Part shown: positions 1-11,255 of the stretch, piece after piece
Layout of the letters: each line of letters starts with the position of its first letter
Position numbering within the stretch: position 1 is the first letter of the stretch
Assembly: GCA_009599575.1 (NCBI GenBank)
Contig: VWND01000021.1
Coordinates: forward strand, 248,001-312,000
Length of the DNA: 64,000 bases
Origin: Blumeriella jaapii
Lineage: Eukaryota; Ascomycota; Leotiomycetes; Helotiales; Drepanopezizaceae
Reading direction: 5' to 3'
Program-made: the position numbers and the translations under genes
Notes under the pieces: model-generated
Told to the model about the DNA's origin: nothing
The model's database searches: none
What the model saw: only the letters and a program-made list of their open reading frames with translations

Positions 1-575
1 TGGTATCCAATGGTACGTGCTAGCTTGATGTGGAACTCGGTTGTTGTTTATTTGGACGCGATTTCATCGCTTGGTATGGAGCTATTCAAACGAACATGGA
101 GCATCTCTAAATGTAGCACTAGGTCCTAGTATCTCAATGCTTTAATCAATCGAATCCCGGAGCTTAAGCAGCCAAATGATAAGGTGTTATGATAGTGTCA
201 CGCTTCAGTCATGTGATCATAACATGACCGACAATGCTTGGTTAATGCAAATTATCACGATTCCACAGCTCATTATTACTGCAAGTCAACCATTACGTTC
301 AAGATCACTGATTTCTTCCCTACGCTGGCTCATAGAATAACAATAGAACCGGCAATGAAAGGCTTAGAATGATCAAAAAACGAAGTCTGCTATGGTCTAG
401 AAAATCCAACTCAGGACTTGAAACCCCGAGGAAAAGCAATAGCTCTTGGTGCTCCAAACATCCTTAGCTACTGATAAAAATGTTAAAACTAGATACTTGG
501 CTCAAGATGAGTATCTGACTCTGCCTCCAACCCCTGATCGATTACAATTCCATCGTATGTGCATTTTCTGACACT
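1..575. other. Gene-free left edge
   Basis: No supportable gene, RNA or repeat is seen between the window edge and the stop codon of the permease gene at 576. The sequence is ordinary AT-rich intergenic DNA and probably holds the 3' flank of that gene. Confidence 0.5.
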
Positions 576-2345
576 TCAACCCCAGAGCGAGCAACCAACT
601 CTTAACATTCGAGCCACACAAATGAGCGCAGTCCCAACAGCCACAGACAACCCAGAAAAAATGATCAGATATGTGAATCCGCCATCGTCAAGCGGAATCA
701 AGATCCCTTGGATGGGCAGACTCGTCAAACTCCTAGTCATCGTCAGCCCAGCTTTGACTTGAACAGTACACAGGAGAATGCTGGGACGAAGAACTGCTTA
801 CGCCAATCCAATGACAGTCTGGTACGTTCCGAACCTCTGTCCCAGCGTTGTCACGGGCCCCAACTCAGCGGCACACGGCATCATAACACTGATGAATGCG
901 CCGCTGGTGAAGCCGTAGCAAGCGCTGAACGCAAATATCTGGGTGTTAGTGGCGTTTGTCTTCGTTTCAACAGGGAGCCAAAAGGCGAGCAGAGATACGG
1001 CGGTGGTAAAGGCGACGAGGGAGACGGAGTTGAACCGACCAAAGCAGTCAGCGAGATAAGCTGGCAGGATGCGGCCAAAGATAGATCCGGCGCTGCGGAG
1101 TTGAAAGGTTACTTGTGAGAAATATCATGTCCGTGGATAGTGTGACTTACTTGAGGACAACAATGGTATATACTGCGAGTTCGGTAGGGAAACCATGGGT
1201 CAGACTCATGGAGGGAAGGTAGTTCCATGGAGCGAAGAGGCCCCAACTAGAGCGCGCGTGGTCAGTCTCCCTCCCTAAGTTGATCTTGGGGTGGCTTACA
1301 CGACAAAGAAGGTGCCGAGGCAGTATACACTAAATGTAGCTTGCTTAAAAAGACACAAGTCTACCCAAGGTGTACCTTTCACCCAATTCTTCTTTGGCAG
1401 TCGGGGATGGATAAGGATACAGGCAAAAAGTCCCGTAAGACCTATGACGAGAGAGCCCCATCGGATAGCGGTGGCGAATCCATGATTCTGTATAAGAATG
1501 ATGAGGTAAAGTGAGTGAAGAACGCCACCTAGCAGCATTAAAAATCTGAAAACGACGAGGAGGGTGACCGGTGATACCTAGGCTACTACCGGCGAGCACA
1601 ATCCCGAGCGCCAATGCCTTCCGCTTTTCAAACCACTGTCCGACTGCTGTTGTAGCGCAACAAAACAATCCCCCAGCCGAGATCCCAAACACCACCCCTT
1701 GACAGAGAATGATCTGATAATAGGATGTGCAAAAGCTTAGTACAAAGACGGAGAGTGTACAGCCAATGGCGCAAGGAATAGTGACAACCTGGGTGCCGTA
1801 AGTGTCGACAATGCGGCCGAAAAAGGCGCCTCCAGTCCACCTGTAGGGTCGTCAGAATACTATGGCGGGAAAATGAAGGAAACCAACTTGCATAAGGAAC
1901 AATTGAGTGGTGAAGATCCATGATATCGTGGAGGGGTCGTGTTGACTGAGCAGATCCTGTTCATAGTAAGTCTGGAAGAGTCCCAGGCTGTGTTGGTGTC
2001 AGCTAATGAAAACATGTGGGCATGAGGATGGGGCACTTAAGAGTTGAGCCAGCCAAAAGTACAGAACAACGCCAAAAAAGATCCCAATACACAAGTCCAC
2101 CCAGCTAGACCACCATCACGAGCGTAATTTGTATCGAGGGATCTATCAACGACAGTTGTATCGGTGTCATGAATAGATGCCTCTTGCTGCTTGCCCTTCT
2201 CAAGATCCGTTAATCCTGCTTTAGCTGTAAATGATTCCAACACCGGAGCCACTGTGGGGCTATCGGTATCTTTTTTGACCCCACGCTCCGATCCCGTTCT
2301 TGATGGTGAGATGGAGTAGAAACCGGTTGGGGTGTCTGAGGGCAT
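576..2345 (-). CDS. MFS monocarboxylate-type permease, possibly broken
   Basis: Predicted plasma-membrane transporter of the major facilitator superfamily, monocarboxylate porter (MCT/Mch) group, which moves small organic acids with protons; the substrate cannot be read from sequence. The model has seven exons: 2345-2041, 1987-1892, 1840-1578, 1528-1300, 1246-1151, 1092-802 and 732-576. Together they give 1437 nt, or 478 aa. The N-terminus is a polar cytosolic tail of about 75 residues, followed by the family-typical DGGLAGWTCVLGSF and GLFQTYYE segments. WTGGAFFGRIVD lies in TM2, and AGSSLGG and GRILPAYLADCFGR come later. Two splice sites are abnormal. Intron 1 (1988-2040) begins TTAAGTG where GTAAGTG is expected, and unspliced reading hits a stop at once. 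Intron 2 (1841-1891) is a GC-AG intron (GCAAGT). All other borders are canonical. Family assignment is firm. Whether the gene works depends on intron 1. Confidence 0.8.
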
Positions 2346-3533
2346 GATATGGTTTGGTTTAGTGACTTCAGGATTTTGAGGCTATTGGGGATAGTTATGG
2401 AACTATTTTATGAAAGCGCTGTGGCTCTGGGCTCAAACGTGAGTCAGCAAGTATGATAGGTATTCTAGATTGTCTGAGGAGTCACTTGCCTGTGAGTAAT
2501 AAGATTGAGCTCCTTCAAGCCTGTGAAAGACGCGACTGAGCTCATTCAACTCAATATGATTAAGTGCGCGAATTCCTTCAGAAGAAAATCAGAATTGTAG
2601 TACTTGGATAGGCGAAGCAAAAAGAAGTCGATAGCAAGTCGATAGGCGAGGCAAAAAAACAGTCGGAAATTTCTGTCGGGAAATCCTTTGAGGACTGAAA
2701 ATAAAATGGACTGGAAATTATCATGGTCTTTGTAGCATCTGTTTGTATGTTCTGTCAAACGGGTAAGTGTAACGTCAAGGGTTTACAGTAAGTATGCTTC
2801 CGTGTAAGCGAGGACCTTGACTCGAGGGTCCACTTCACGCCTTCCAGCCGGTAGATAGCAAACACGGATGCTGTCTGAGGTGATAGATTTCCGGACAGAT
2901 ATCTGATACCTATACTATTTCATATCTCACTGGCCCGCTTGGCCAGAGATCGTGACTGTTGCAAACACTGAACTTACGGGCTGGGTGTTGGGAGCGCTCA
3001 TAGGATATTAACTTTGAAAGTCTGGCGCTTGCTTACATGTACCTGTGTCTATGTGGAAATGTTGCAGCTAGATTTTTTTATTTCAACTCGCTGGTAATGA
3101 GCAGGACGAATCCAACAACCCTCTGTTTGCGTGCCCAATAAGCTACTGTTCGGAACAGTCAAAACCAATTCCACTTGTTCGAAACCGAAATTATGATATT
3201 CGCGTCGTTCACCCTAGGAAGAGAAGATATTGTGTGAAGATAGAAATCTGCGATGAAGGCTGGAGGGTCGATTTACATTTGACAAATACAAATTCTACGC
3301 AGAAATTAAGGCCTGTACAAAATAAACCAAGTATTAGGCATTGCACTTCATGAATCTAACTGTTGCAAAGCTTGCAAAGTCAGAATAAATTACATTTTAC
3401 ATGTGTATCGATTCGAAATCTCGAATCTTCGGTGAGTATATACTTGCCATGGCGGTGATTGCAGTCGAGGAAGGAAAGAACGGGATGTATGTCATTGCAA
3501 CTTCCGATTTAACACCTATTTCAACAGCCATAG
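2346..3533. other. Intergenic region between divergent genes
   Basis: This is the shared upstream region of the leftward permease and the rightward MYND gene. No ORF of convincing composition is present. A short imperfect duplication (gataggcgaggcaaaaa-like) lies near 2608-2660. Nothing else stands out. Confidence 0.5.
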
Positions 3534-3542
3534 TATATATAA
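3534..3542 (+). promoter_or_regulatory. TATA-like box of the MYND gene
   Basis: The sequence TATATATAA lies about 80 bases before the ATG at 3621, a plausible TATA-box position for a fungal promoter. This is inferred from sequence and distance only. Confidence 0.35.
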
Positions 3543-3620
3543 TCAAAGAGTTGCTCTTGTCACTTCATCCCATTACGATCAAAACCCGTTCATATCCTGA
3601 GAACCACTTGACCCTTCGCA

Positions 3621-4829
3621 ATGGCAGCAGTTCAAGCTCCCAAGGGCTGGGAGCCAATCCCTCTTCGCACACTCACCATCCTTCTCAAGTACGAGCTCAT
3701 GATCTCAGATGCTCGATATACCAACTTCGGGCTGGTAAATACAAGCATCATCGCGCCCAGGCTCCCAAACACTTATCACCAGCTGTTCGCAGCAGACCCC
3801 CCTTCGGTGATGTGAGTCTAGCCCACGAAATCGTCTCCTTAAGATGTAAACCCATGTACTGATGAACATGTTCTAGCCGTCAGAGTTTGCACTTATTCCT
3901 GGAACTTGAAACCCCTGCTTCTCTCAACGCACATCCACCAAACGCATGCGAGCTCCACCCGAACGCGGCCCCCAGACTTCAACGGGTTCTGAGCTTCGCG
4001 GACCGGGAGCTCATTTTCCAGGAAACGAGGAACCACGATGGATGCTTCAAAGCAATTGGCCTGTACCAGATCTTTTTTAGACTTTGTCCCCCCGACCAGA
4101 AAATATCCTTCCAGATCGGTAACGAGGTATGTGGAATCGTCTCGGGATTTCGTATCAACTACTTCACGCGCGTTCCAATCTCAGCAATGGCCGCTTGCTG
4201 AAAGATGTTCGTGTGGCTCTCAGCCACCAATCTGGCTAGACACAGCTTGTCGCCGGATCTTTGTCTACGAGATCCACCACCCCAGATATCACACCCACGC
4301 CTACCTCGCAAGCAAGAAGCAGCCACCGGGGAGCAGACGCTTGACACCGTGCACTGGATCCAGATCGCCCGAGAATCACTGTGTCATGGCGTTCTTGCGT
4401 CAGCGAAACCTCAATCCGAACCAGAAAAACTCCTATTATGTTGTAGATATGACTCGCATGCAATACGGCAAGGCAGCTCTGGGACCATTAGGAGAGACAT
4501 ACTTCATGGGATCTGTACAGGGCTTTGAGGATTCCATGCAGAGCATCTGTGGACACCTAAAGCTTGTTCGAATGTCGCAGACAAACTTACCGAGTGGTGG
4601 GAATCTCGCTATCATAGCAAGATTGGAAGAATGTGCCAGACGGGCTTTCAGACGATGGCAAAGCAGGGACAGTGCAGGTTGGTGCGAACATTGCGGAGTT
4701 GGTGGGCCTAACTTGTTGAGGTGTAATGGTTGCCGGACGAAACGGGTCTACTATTGCTGCCTGTCACATCAGGATGATGGCCGCAAGCTTCACGAGCTTA
4801 TCTGCGAGAAACTCGAGGCCACAAAATAA
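3621..4829 (+). CDS. MYND-type zinc-finger protein
   Basis: Three exons, 3621-3811, 3877-4126 and 4185-4829, total 1086 nt or 361 aa. Both introns have GTGAGT/GTATGT donors and TAG/CAG acceptors. The last 45 residues form a MYND finger: CEHC, then CNGC, a YYCC pair, SHQ, and a final H-x4-C (LHELIC). This gives the seven-Cys, one-His zinc pattern of MYND domains, which generally bind short proline-rich peptides. The first 310 residues match no domain I recognise. They begin MAAVQAPKGWEPIPLR and contain HPPNACELHPNAAPR and FADRELIFQ. Many fungal proteins have this design, an orphan N-terminal body with a C-terminal MYND, and their function is unknown. The ATG at 3621 was chosen because it opens the frame that splices cleanly into exon 2. 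Confidence 0.8.
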
Positions 4830-6221
4830 GGATAAGTCATAGAGGTGACTGCCCGATGCGGTTTTGTTGATTAGCCACCTCGAGTTGTGCATAGGGAGTC
4901 ACTAATTAGCGACTCTAGGGAAAGTCTTAGAAAAGCCGAGGCGGAATCTGCGATGATAGTAGCGCAGAATTGGAATCAAAATATCCTAGCGTTGTTCGAC
5001 TCGAGCCTTCACATGCTACTCTGAAGCTACCTGGAAGATCGTGGAAGACTTCAAGGCAAACTGCTGAACAAAAGTAAGCAATATCATGAGAGTCCTTTGC
5101 AAGCAGCTTTTTCGTTGGTACAGTAGCTAGATAGAAAGCGGAGAACCGTACGAAGAAAGTGTTGATGGCTACAGTACGAGCGCCAAATAGCGAAAGAGTG
5201 TCGATGGTTCTGAAAGCTATAAAAAAAAGATGTAAAGATAAAGATCTGAAAAGGAGAATGATATATCACAGACCCAAAATCCCAAATGAATAAAACAAAA
5301 TCAGTCTACAAAAAGGCATACACCATTACCATATGCCATCCAAAAAAACAACAACACAGTGCGAAAAGCCACTTCTCCAAAAACGCAGCACGCTGCGCTA
5401 CCTTGCCGTACGCAAGTTGACGAGTGAACCTCTGCAGGTAGCTAGAAGACGCCTCTGTGCATCGAAGTCGGCTAAATTCGTAAACCGCGACGCCCCGGAG
5501 ATATTTCTTGCTCTTCCTTCTTGTGTACCTACCTACCTATACAGTACACAAACACTGTATGACGTGCCCAAGTGATCTGCCATCGAAATCAACAAACCTA
5601 CCTACATTACCTCTCGTCTTTCCCTTGGATAATAACCACCCCAAGGGAAAAAAAATCTTCAAGAAGCCAAGTAGAGTCCGTAGCCCATCTGCGAAGGCCA
5701 GATGGTAAGTTCGAGTCGTCGTGATGAGCTGAGAGCTCCGTAAGAGCGAGCGCGAGCGAGCGCGAGCGAAGAAAAAAAAAACCAAATAACTGGTCATATC
5801 TATCCTGGCACCGGGACCTGGCTAATAACGGCTTGCAGAGGGTCACATTTGATGGCCTATGGTTGAGGATGGGCGGTGTGAGGATCGAGTAGATCGAAGT
5901 GAAACGTCGAGGCGACGACCGCAGAGACCAACTAGATGGAAAGAGAAAGTCTGGATCAAACGATCGATGCCCAAAACCGGGGTCAATTTGTTGCAAAAGC
6001 TCCTCAAGCGCAGGAGCGGTGACGGGGCCGAGCCAAACGCTTTAGAAGAGAGTGGTAGATACAGCACATGTATGACTCGACCGACCACCACTGTCAACGA
6101 CACTCCTCCACGAAAATTGTACGTTCACAAACACACACATAACGACATCCGTCCTCTCCGGATCGGACTGACCATCCATTCTCCAATCCCCTCCATAGCA
6201 CACACATACACTTTCATCAGC
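4830..6221. other. Intergenic region between convergent genes
   Basis: This holds the 3' flanks of the MYND and PAN1 genes. It contains a gagcgagcgc-type GC microsatellite near 5739-5768 and several TACAGTA/CTACCTACC motifs (around 5117 and 5525). The ORFs here lack splice logic or protein-like composition and were not accepted. Confidence 0.45.
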
Positions 6222-9200
6222 TTAGTCCAACACCCGTCCTGCCACAGCAGCCCCGCTCTTGTCTTTCGTCTGCGTCTTCTTCAATTGCATACCCATCTGG
6301 ATCTGCCCCAAGAACGCTGCCGGCCTACCAGCATCCGACGGCCCGCTCGGTGCCGGTCCAGGAGGAGGAGGCGGCGGCGGAGCCCCGGGCGCACCCCCAG
6401 GCGCACTGGATTCGGGCATGGGCGGCGGGGGTGGTGGTCCACCGAAAGCAGGCATGGGCGGCGGGGGAGGGGCACCACCAGCAGGCATAGGCGGCGGCGG
6501 CGGGGGAGGCGATGCAACAGCATCGCGCGCAGGAGCAGGACTTGTAGGTGTAGAGCCCGTGTTACCAGCAGCCGACAACGGACGAGGAGGGCCCATGGTG
6601 CCGAAGAGGATCGAGGCAAGGTGGCGGGCGTTTCCCGCGCCGGGGCCTTCGTCGTCGGAAGAATCATCTTCGTTGTCGGAGCCAACAACGGACCACTCGT
6701 CTTCTTCTGGGCGGGCGCGGGATCGGTTCCCGGTAGGTTGGGTGATGATGGGTGTGGGGGCCGGAGGAGCCTCTTGTGAGGGGAGACGATGGAATGGATT
6801 GTTGCTCTGAGTGGAGGGAGCAGCACCTGCAGCGCCTCCTTGTGCGAGTTTCAAGAAGGGATTCTTGGTCTCGGCGTCAGCTTGTGGAGTTGTGACTGGG
6901 AGAGGAGCCGCCACTGCAGCAGCCGGGACAGGAGAAACAGCCGTTGGTACTGGTACTGGCGGCGGAGGAGGCGGAGAGACCGCCTTTTGTTCGACATCGT
7001 GACTATCTTGGGTGGGCGTCGATGCCTGGGGAGTAGTCTGCTCCGCGCCGTCGTCCTCATCTGACGAGTCGGAGTCGTCGTCCATAGCCTCGAGTTGCCG
7101 TTGGAGCTCACGCTCGCGAGCCTGCGCGGCTTCAATCTCGGCTCTCTGCGCCGCCAACCTAATCTCCTGCTCCTTGGCCTCAGCCTGAGCTGCCTTTCGC
7201 CTTCGCTTCTCCTCGTCCTTCTTAATCTTGCCCGCCCTCACTTGGTCCTCAAGAGCCTTTAGACGCGCAGCGGCAGCTTCTCTCTCCAGAGCAAGCTCGT
7301 TTTCTTGTCTCTTTGCATCGTCCCTGAGATGGTCAGCTCGTTCTGCTCTGCAATTGTTTTGACAACTTACTCGAGACTCTGGGTGGCCAGGATTTGGGCC
7401 TTCTGTTCTTCCAAAACTCTCTGTTCATCCTCGGCCCTGCGCTCACTAGCATCGCTCTTCGCGGCCTTCCTAGACGGCGGTGGTGGGGGTTTCTTTGCCA
7501 CGGGAGTAGGAGCGGGTGCGGCTGCAGCTGGAGCTGGAGGAGGAATCCCTTGCTCTTCGTTGATCCGAGCCTGTCTCTCAGACTCACGCTTGGCATCCTC
7601 TTCTTCCGCCTTTCGGAGCTTCGCAGCTCTTTCTCCCTTTTCACGTTCGAGTCTCTGTGCAGATGACTCGCCTGGCTTCGAAGGTGCCTTGATACCAAGA
7701 GCAGCGAGACGCTCAGCCATACGCTGCTCAGCCTGCTGCTTGATGTATGCAGCACGATCCTCGGGCGTCTTGTACTGCGAGTAGGTTCCGCCCGAAGCTG
7801 GCGCTGGAGCCGCGGCTGGAGCAGGAGCAAAAGCAGATTTTGCTTGCGCTGGTGAAGCTGGTCGATCATATCTGGATGATGCTTCCGAACGCGAAGATGT
7901 TTCGCGAGAGCTACGGCTACGATCATCTGTTCGAACTCTCGCGGATTTGCTTGATCGCTGCAAGTCGAAGATGAAGTCCTTCACCTCGTCTTCGACTCCC
8001 AGACCATCCTCCCATCGCCGCTTCTCATGCTCACTCGTCGAGTCTTGGGCACCTTCCTGGAGACCGTCCTCGAGTCCCTGTGAGAAATCACGAACACTGT
8101 CCTCAACATCCTTGACCATACGTTCGTTGTTTTCTCTCTCGGTTCTGATCTTGATGTTCTCCTCTTCTAGGCGTTTTGGCGCATCCCAGTCGTCGTTGCT
8201 GGCCTCAACTTTACGTCCAGTCAAAGCAGCGGATCGCTGCTGCATCATAGCTTTAGCACGAGCCTTCAAACGATCGGACTCGGTGATCGAGCCGCCAGGT
8301 CCAGTGCCCATTATGGAAGAAGCACTACCAGGATGAGCTTTGGCGTCGCGGAGGCGGAAAAGCTCGAGCCTAGCATCTGCAATGCTTCGTTCGGTTTTGC
8401 GAACCTCGGAGGCGACTTGGGGGAGCTTGTCAGTCAGTGCTTGAAGTTGTCGCTTCAGAATGCGACGCTCAGCGCCCGAATCGATGTTTCGAAGAGACGC
8501 ATCGGGATGAGAGTCGATGTCCTCCTGAATGCGTCGGATGCGGCGGTAGAGATCATCAGCTTCGCGACGATCTCGTCTGTCGAGCGCATCATCCTCGTCG
8601 GCCGCATTCTCATCCTTGAAGTCAATAGCATCCAAGAGAACCTGCTTCTCACGGATCTTCTTCTTTAGCTGATCAAGCGATAGTTCATCGTTTGAAGTGG
8701 TTGATGATGGAGAAGAGGGACGAGGCGAGCTATTGCCCAGTCTCCGGCGGGCACTGGATTTGTAACCGACATCGTCGTCGTTGTTTTTGTACACCGTAGC
8801 ATCCTTTCGGCCACCACCGAAACCAGTGTTTCCACCGCGGAAAGAGTGATTCTTGAGATAGCTGACTCCGGTCTTCTGAGGCAACAGGGAGGCTCCCGAG
8901 TTTTTGCGAAAGTCTGATTCCTGGGAAAGCAAGGATTTGACCTGGCCAATAGAATCGTTGAAGTTTCGAGTCGAAGGTGGAACAAGCTCGGGAGGTAGCT
9001 GGGCTGGCAACGGATAGCCATTGAGCTTACGGTAAATCAAATGCATAGCTACCGCGAACTCATCCATATTCAAGCGGCCCTTGTTTCCGTGGTCTGCAAG
9101 AGTCCATACTCTTTCCATATCTCCCTTCTCCAGGCCACTCTGGCCAAACACCTCGATGGCAACATCGCCGCCAATGAACCCCTTGTTGAAGCCATCCCAG

Positions 9201-10746
9201 GCCTTGAAAACAGAATCATATCTAGTCTTTTCGTCTTTAGTGACTGCCCATGGAATGACTGCGTTTCCTTGTAGGCCAGATGTTGTGAATGAGCCCTGCT
9301 CTCGGCCTTGCTGAGGCATCATCCGGGCTTGGAGGAGGTCAATATTGGGTAGTCCAGTGGCGGGGGCATTGACCAGCCCCCACTGTCCTGGGCGTCCTGT
9401 AGGTTGACTGTTGAGCGGAGCTACCATCCCTCCTATGCCAGTCTGCGCAGGCGAGAGACCCTGGCCACCAAACCCCGTAGGCATCGGCGGCATCGGCGGT
9501 CGAGGCCCGGAGTATCCAGTCGCGGATGGATTTGACATGCTTTGAAAACCGGTTGGCTGTGGTTGCATACCTTGTTGACCGTAACCTGTCTGCATCGGCT
9601 GCTGGAATCCGGCCTGCTGTTGTCCCCCAAAGCCTCCAGCAAAGTTGTTCTGCTGAGCCGGGAAACCTGTCATCTGCGCAGTCAAGAGCGCAGAATTGGA
9701 AGGTGTCGGTTGAGGTTGATGGATAGTAGGTGGCGCTGCATTCGCATTCACAGTAAAGTCGGGAGCATTGGTCCTGGCTGGCAAGTCTGGCACATCGTCC
9801 ACCACGCCAAAGCTGATGATATCCACCATACTTGAGACCTCGTTCCTTATGTGATCCGGCAGAACAGACGGTAAGGTCTTCCCCACGAGCTTCAAATTGC
9901 ACAGATACATGGCGAGTGCAAACTCGGGGAAAAAGAGCTGTCCGGATCGAGTGGTATCGGCCAAGGTCCTGTGTCCAACGTCAGCCTTCCATTTTCGCAA
10001 AGATCGCGGATTTGCAAAGTGAGGTACCAAATCTGCGAGAGCGAGTTGCCATCCAGCTTCGACCGCATAAGCAGGTCCCTGGACTTTTCCCCTGACAGCG
10101 TGGTTCCCTCGCCCACTGCCGACTTGAACAAGGTCTCAAACTTGGCCTGGTCCTGCGCCGTGATGAAAGACAGCCGTATGCTCGGGATCTTGGTGACCTT
10201 GGATTTCGATGCTCGGCGGCCTCGCGCGGGAGCTGTGGCTGGGGTGGTTCTGAAGCTATCTGCCATCTGTGCAAAGCCCGTCGCCTGCGGCTTCTGCGCC
10301 GGGACTGGGGGTGGCTGGATAGTCTGCTGCTGCTGCTGCTGCTGTTGCTGCTGCTGGACTTGATTCTGGTATTGTTGGGGGATTTGAGGCATTGGCGGAG
10401 CTCCAGTCTGGAAGCTCTGCTGCTGCGGCGGCGCCATGGCATTGTTGAACTGTTGTGGTTGTGGTTGTCCGGGGAAGCCTGTGGCCTGTGGTTGCATCTG
10501 CTGGGCAGGAAAGCCTGTCTGCTGCGGTTGCATCGGCATTGGATAGCCAGTGAAGCTGGGCTGGAGAGGAGCTGCTTGGCCATAGCCAGTCTGGTTGGTG
10601 TTCATGAAGCCTTGCTGCTGTTGCTGCTGCTGCTGAGGTTGCTGGCCCAATTGGCCCTGCGGGTTGGGAAAGGAGTTGTTGAACTGCTGAGGGCCACCGG
10701 GACGCCCACTCTGGGCCCCCATATACGAGTTGGACCCTGAGAACAT
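6222..10746 (-). CDS. PAN1: Actin-regulatory endocytic scaffold Pan1
   Basis: Pan1 is the EH-domain scaffold of the Pan1-End3-Sla1 complex, which activates Arp2/3 and couples coat assembly to actin at endocytic patches. Three exons, 10746-10028, 9968-7371 and 7323-6222, total 4419 nt or 1472 aa. Order of parts: a Gln-rich N-terminus (about 1-160) with several repeats like MQPQQTG, matching the LxxQxTG sites phosphorylated by Prk1-type kinases; EH domain 1 (about 165-280, [15 protein letters not shown] across intron 1); a second QxTG-rich linker; EH domain 2 (about 480-575, [13 protein letters not shown]); a long charged coiled coil (about 660-1200); a polyproline block (about 1330-1430, PPPPPPMP runs); and a C-terminal WH2-like [14 protein letters not shown]. 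Splice junctions keep the frame (GTACCT and GTAAGT donors). The poly-Gln stretch near 10324-10356 is a CAG/CTG microsatellite and likely varies between strains. Confidence 0.95.
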
Positions 10747-11255
10747 AGTGATGGCGGTGATGGCGGTGATGGTGTTGTAGCTGTGATGTTACCAGTCATC
10801 AAAGTGGTCGAGTTCGAGTGTTGGATAGTATAGAAGTTGTCCCGAGCGAGCTGTAATCCCGAAGTTGGGCCGGAAGAGCTACAGTACCCTCGGTCCTCCG
10901 TGGAGATGGTAGCCCGCGAAAACGCCAGCAATTGGATATTTGGACAAAAAGGATAGATATTCATACGAATTATAGATTGAATGTCACCAGGTCTAACTAC
11001 TCGGCTTTAAAAAATACACTGATGGATCTTAGACATACAACCTTTCATCGGAAGCATTCTATAGCAGGTCATATCTATCTATTCTCCAGCAAGATCATGA
11101 TTATAAAGACATTGATAACGCTGGCTGCAGTGCCACAAGCTTCATATACAAGTACAAAGCCATGTCTAAATTCCATGGCTCATTCCACTGGTTTGCGTCA
11201 CACTTGCTCACACCGTAACCATTCGTTCCGATCATCGAATACGTGCGGCCTAAAC
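10747..11255. other. Intergenic region, PAN1 5' flank
   Basis: About 500 bases separate the PAN1 start from the end of the methyltransferase gene, both on the minus strand. The sequence should hold the PAN1 promoter and the neighbouring 3' flank. No distinct element was recognised. Confidence 0.4.

Noticed and set aside
6259..6810. Gly-rich plus-strand ORF opposite PAN1
   Set aside because: It is the antisense of the PAN1 polyproline block; CCN codons read backwards give Gly runs.
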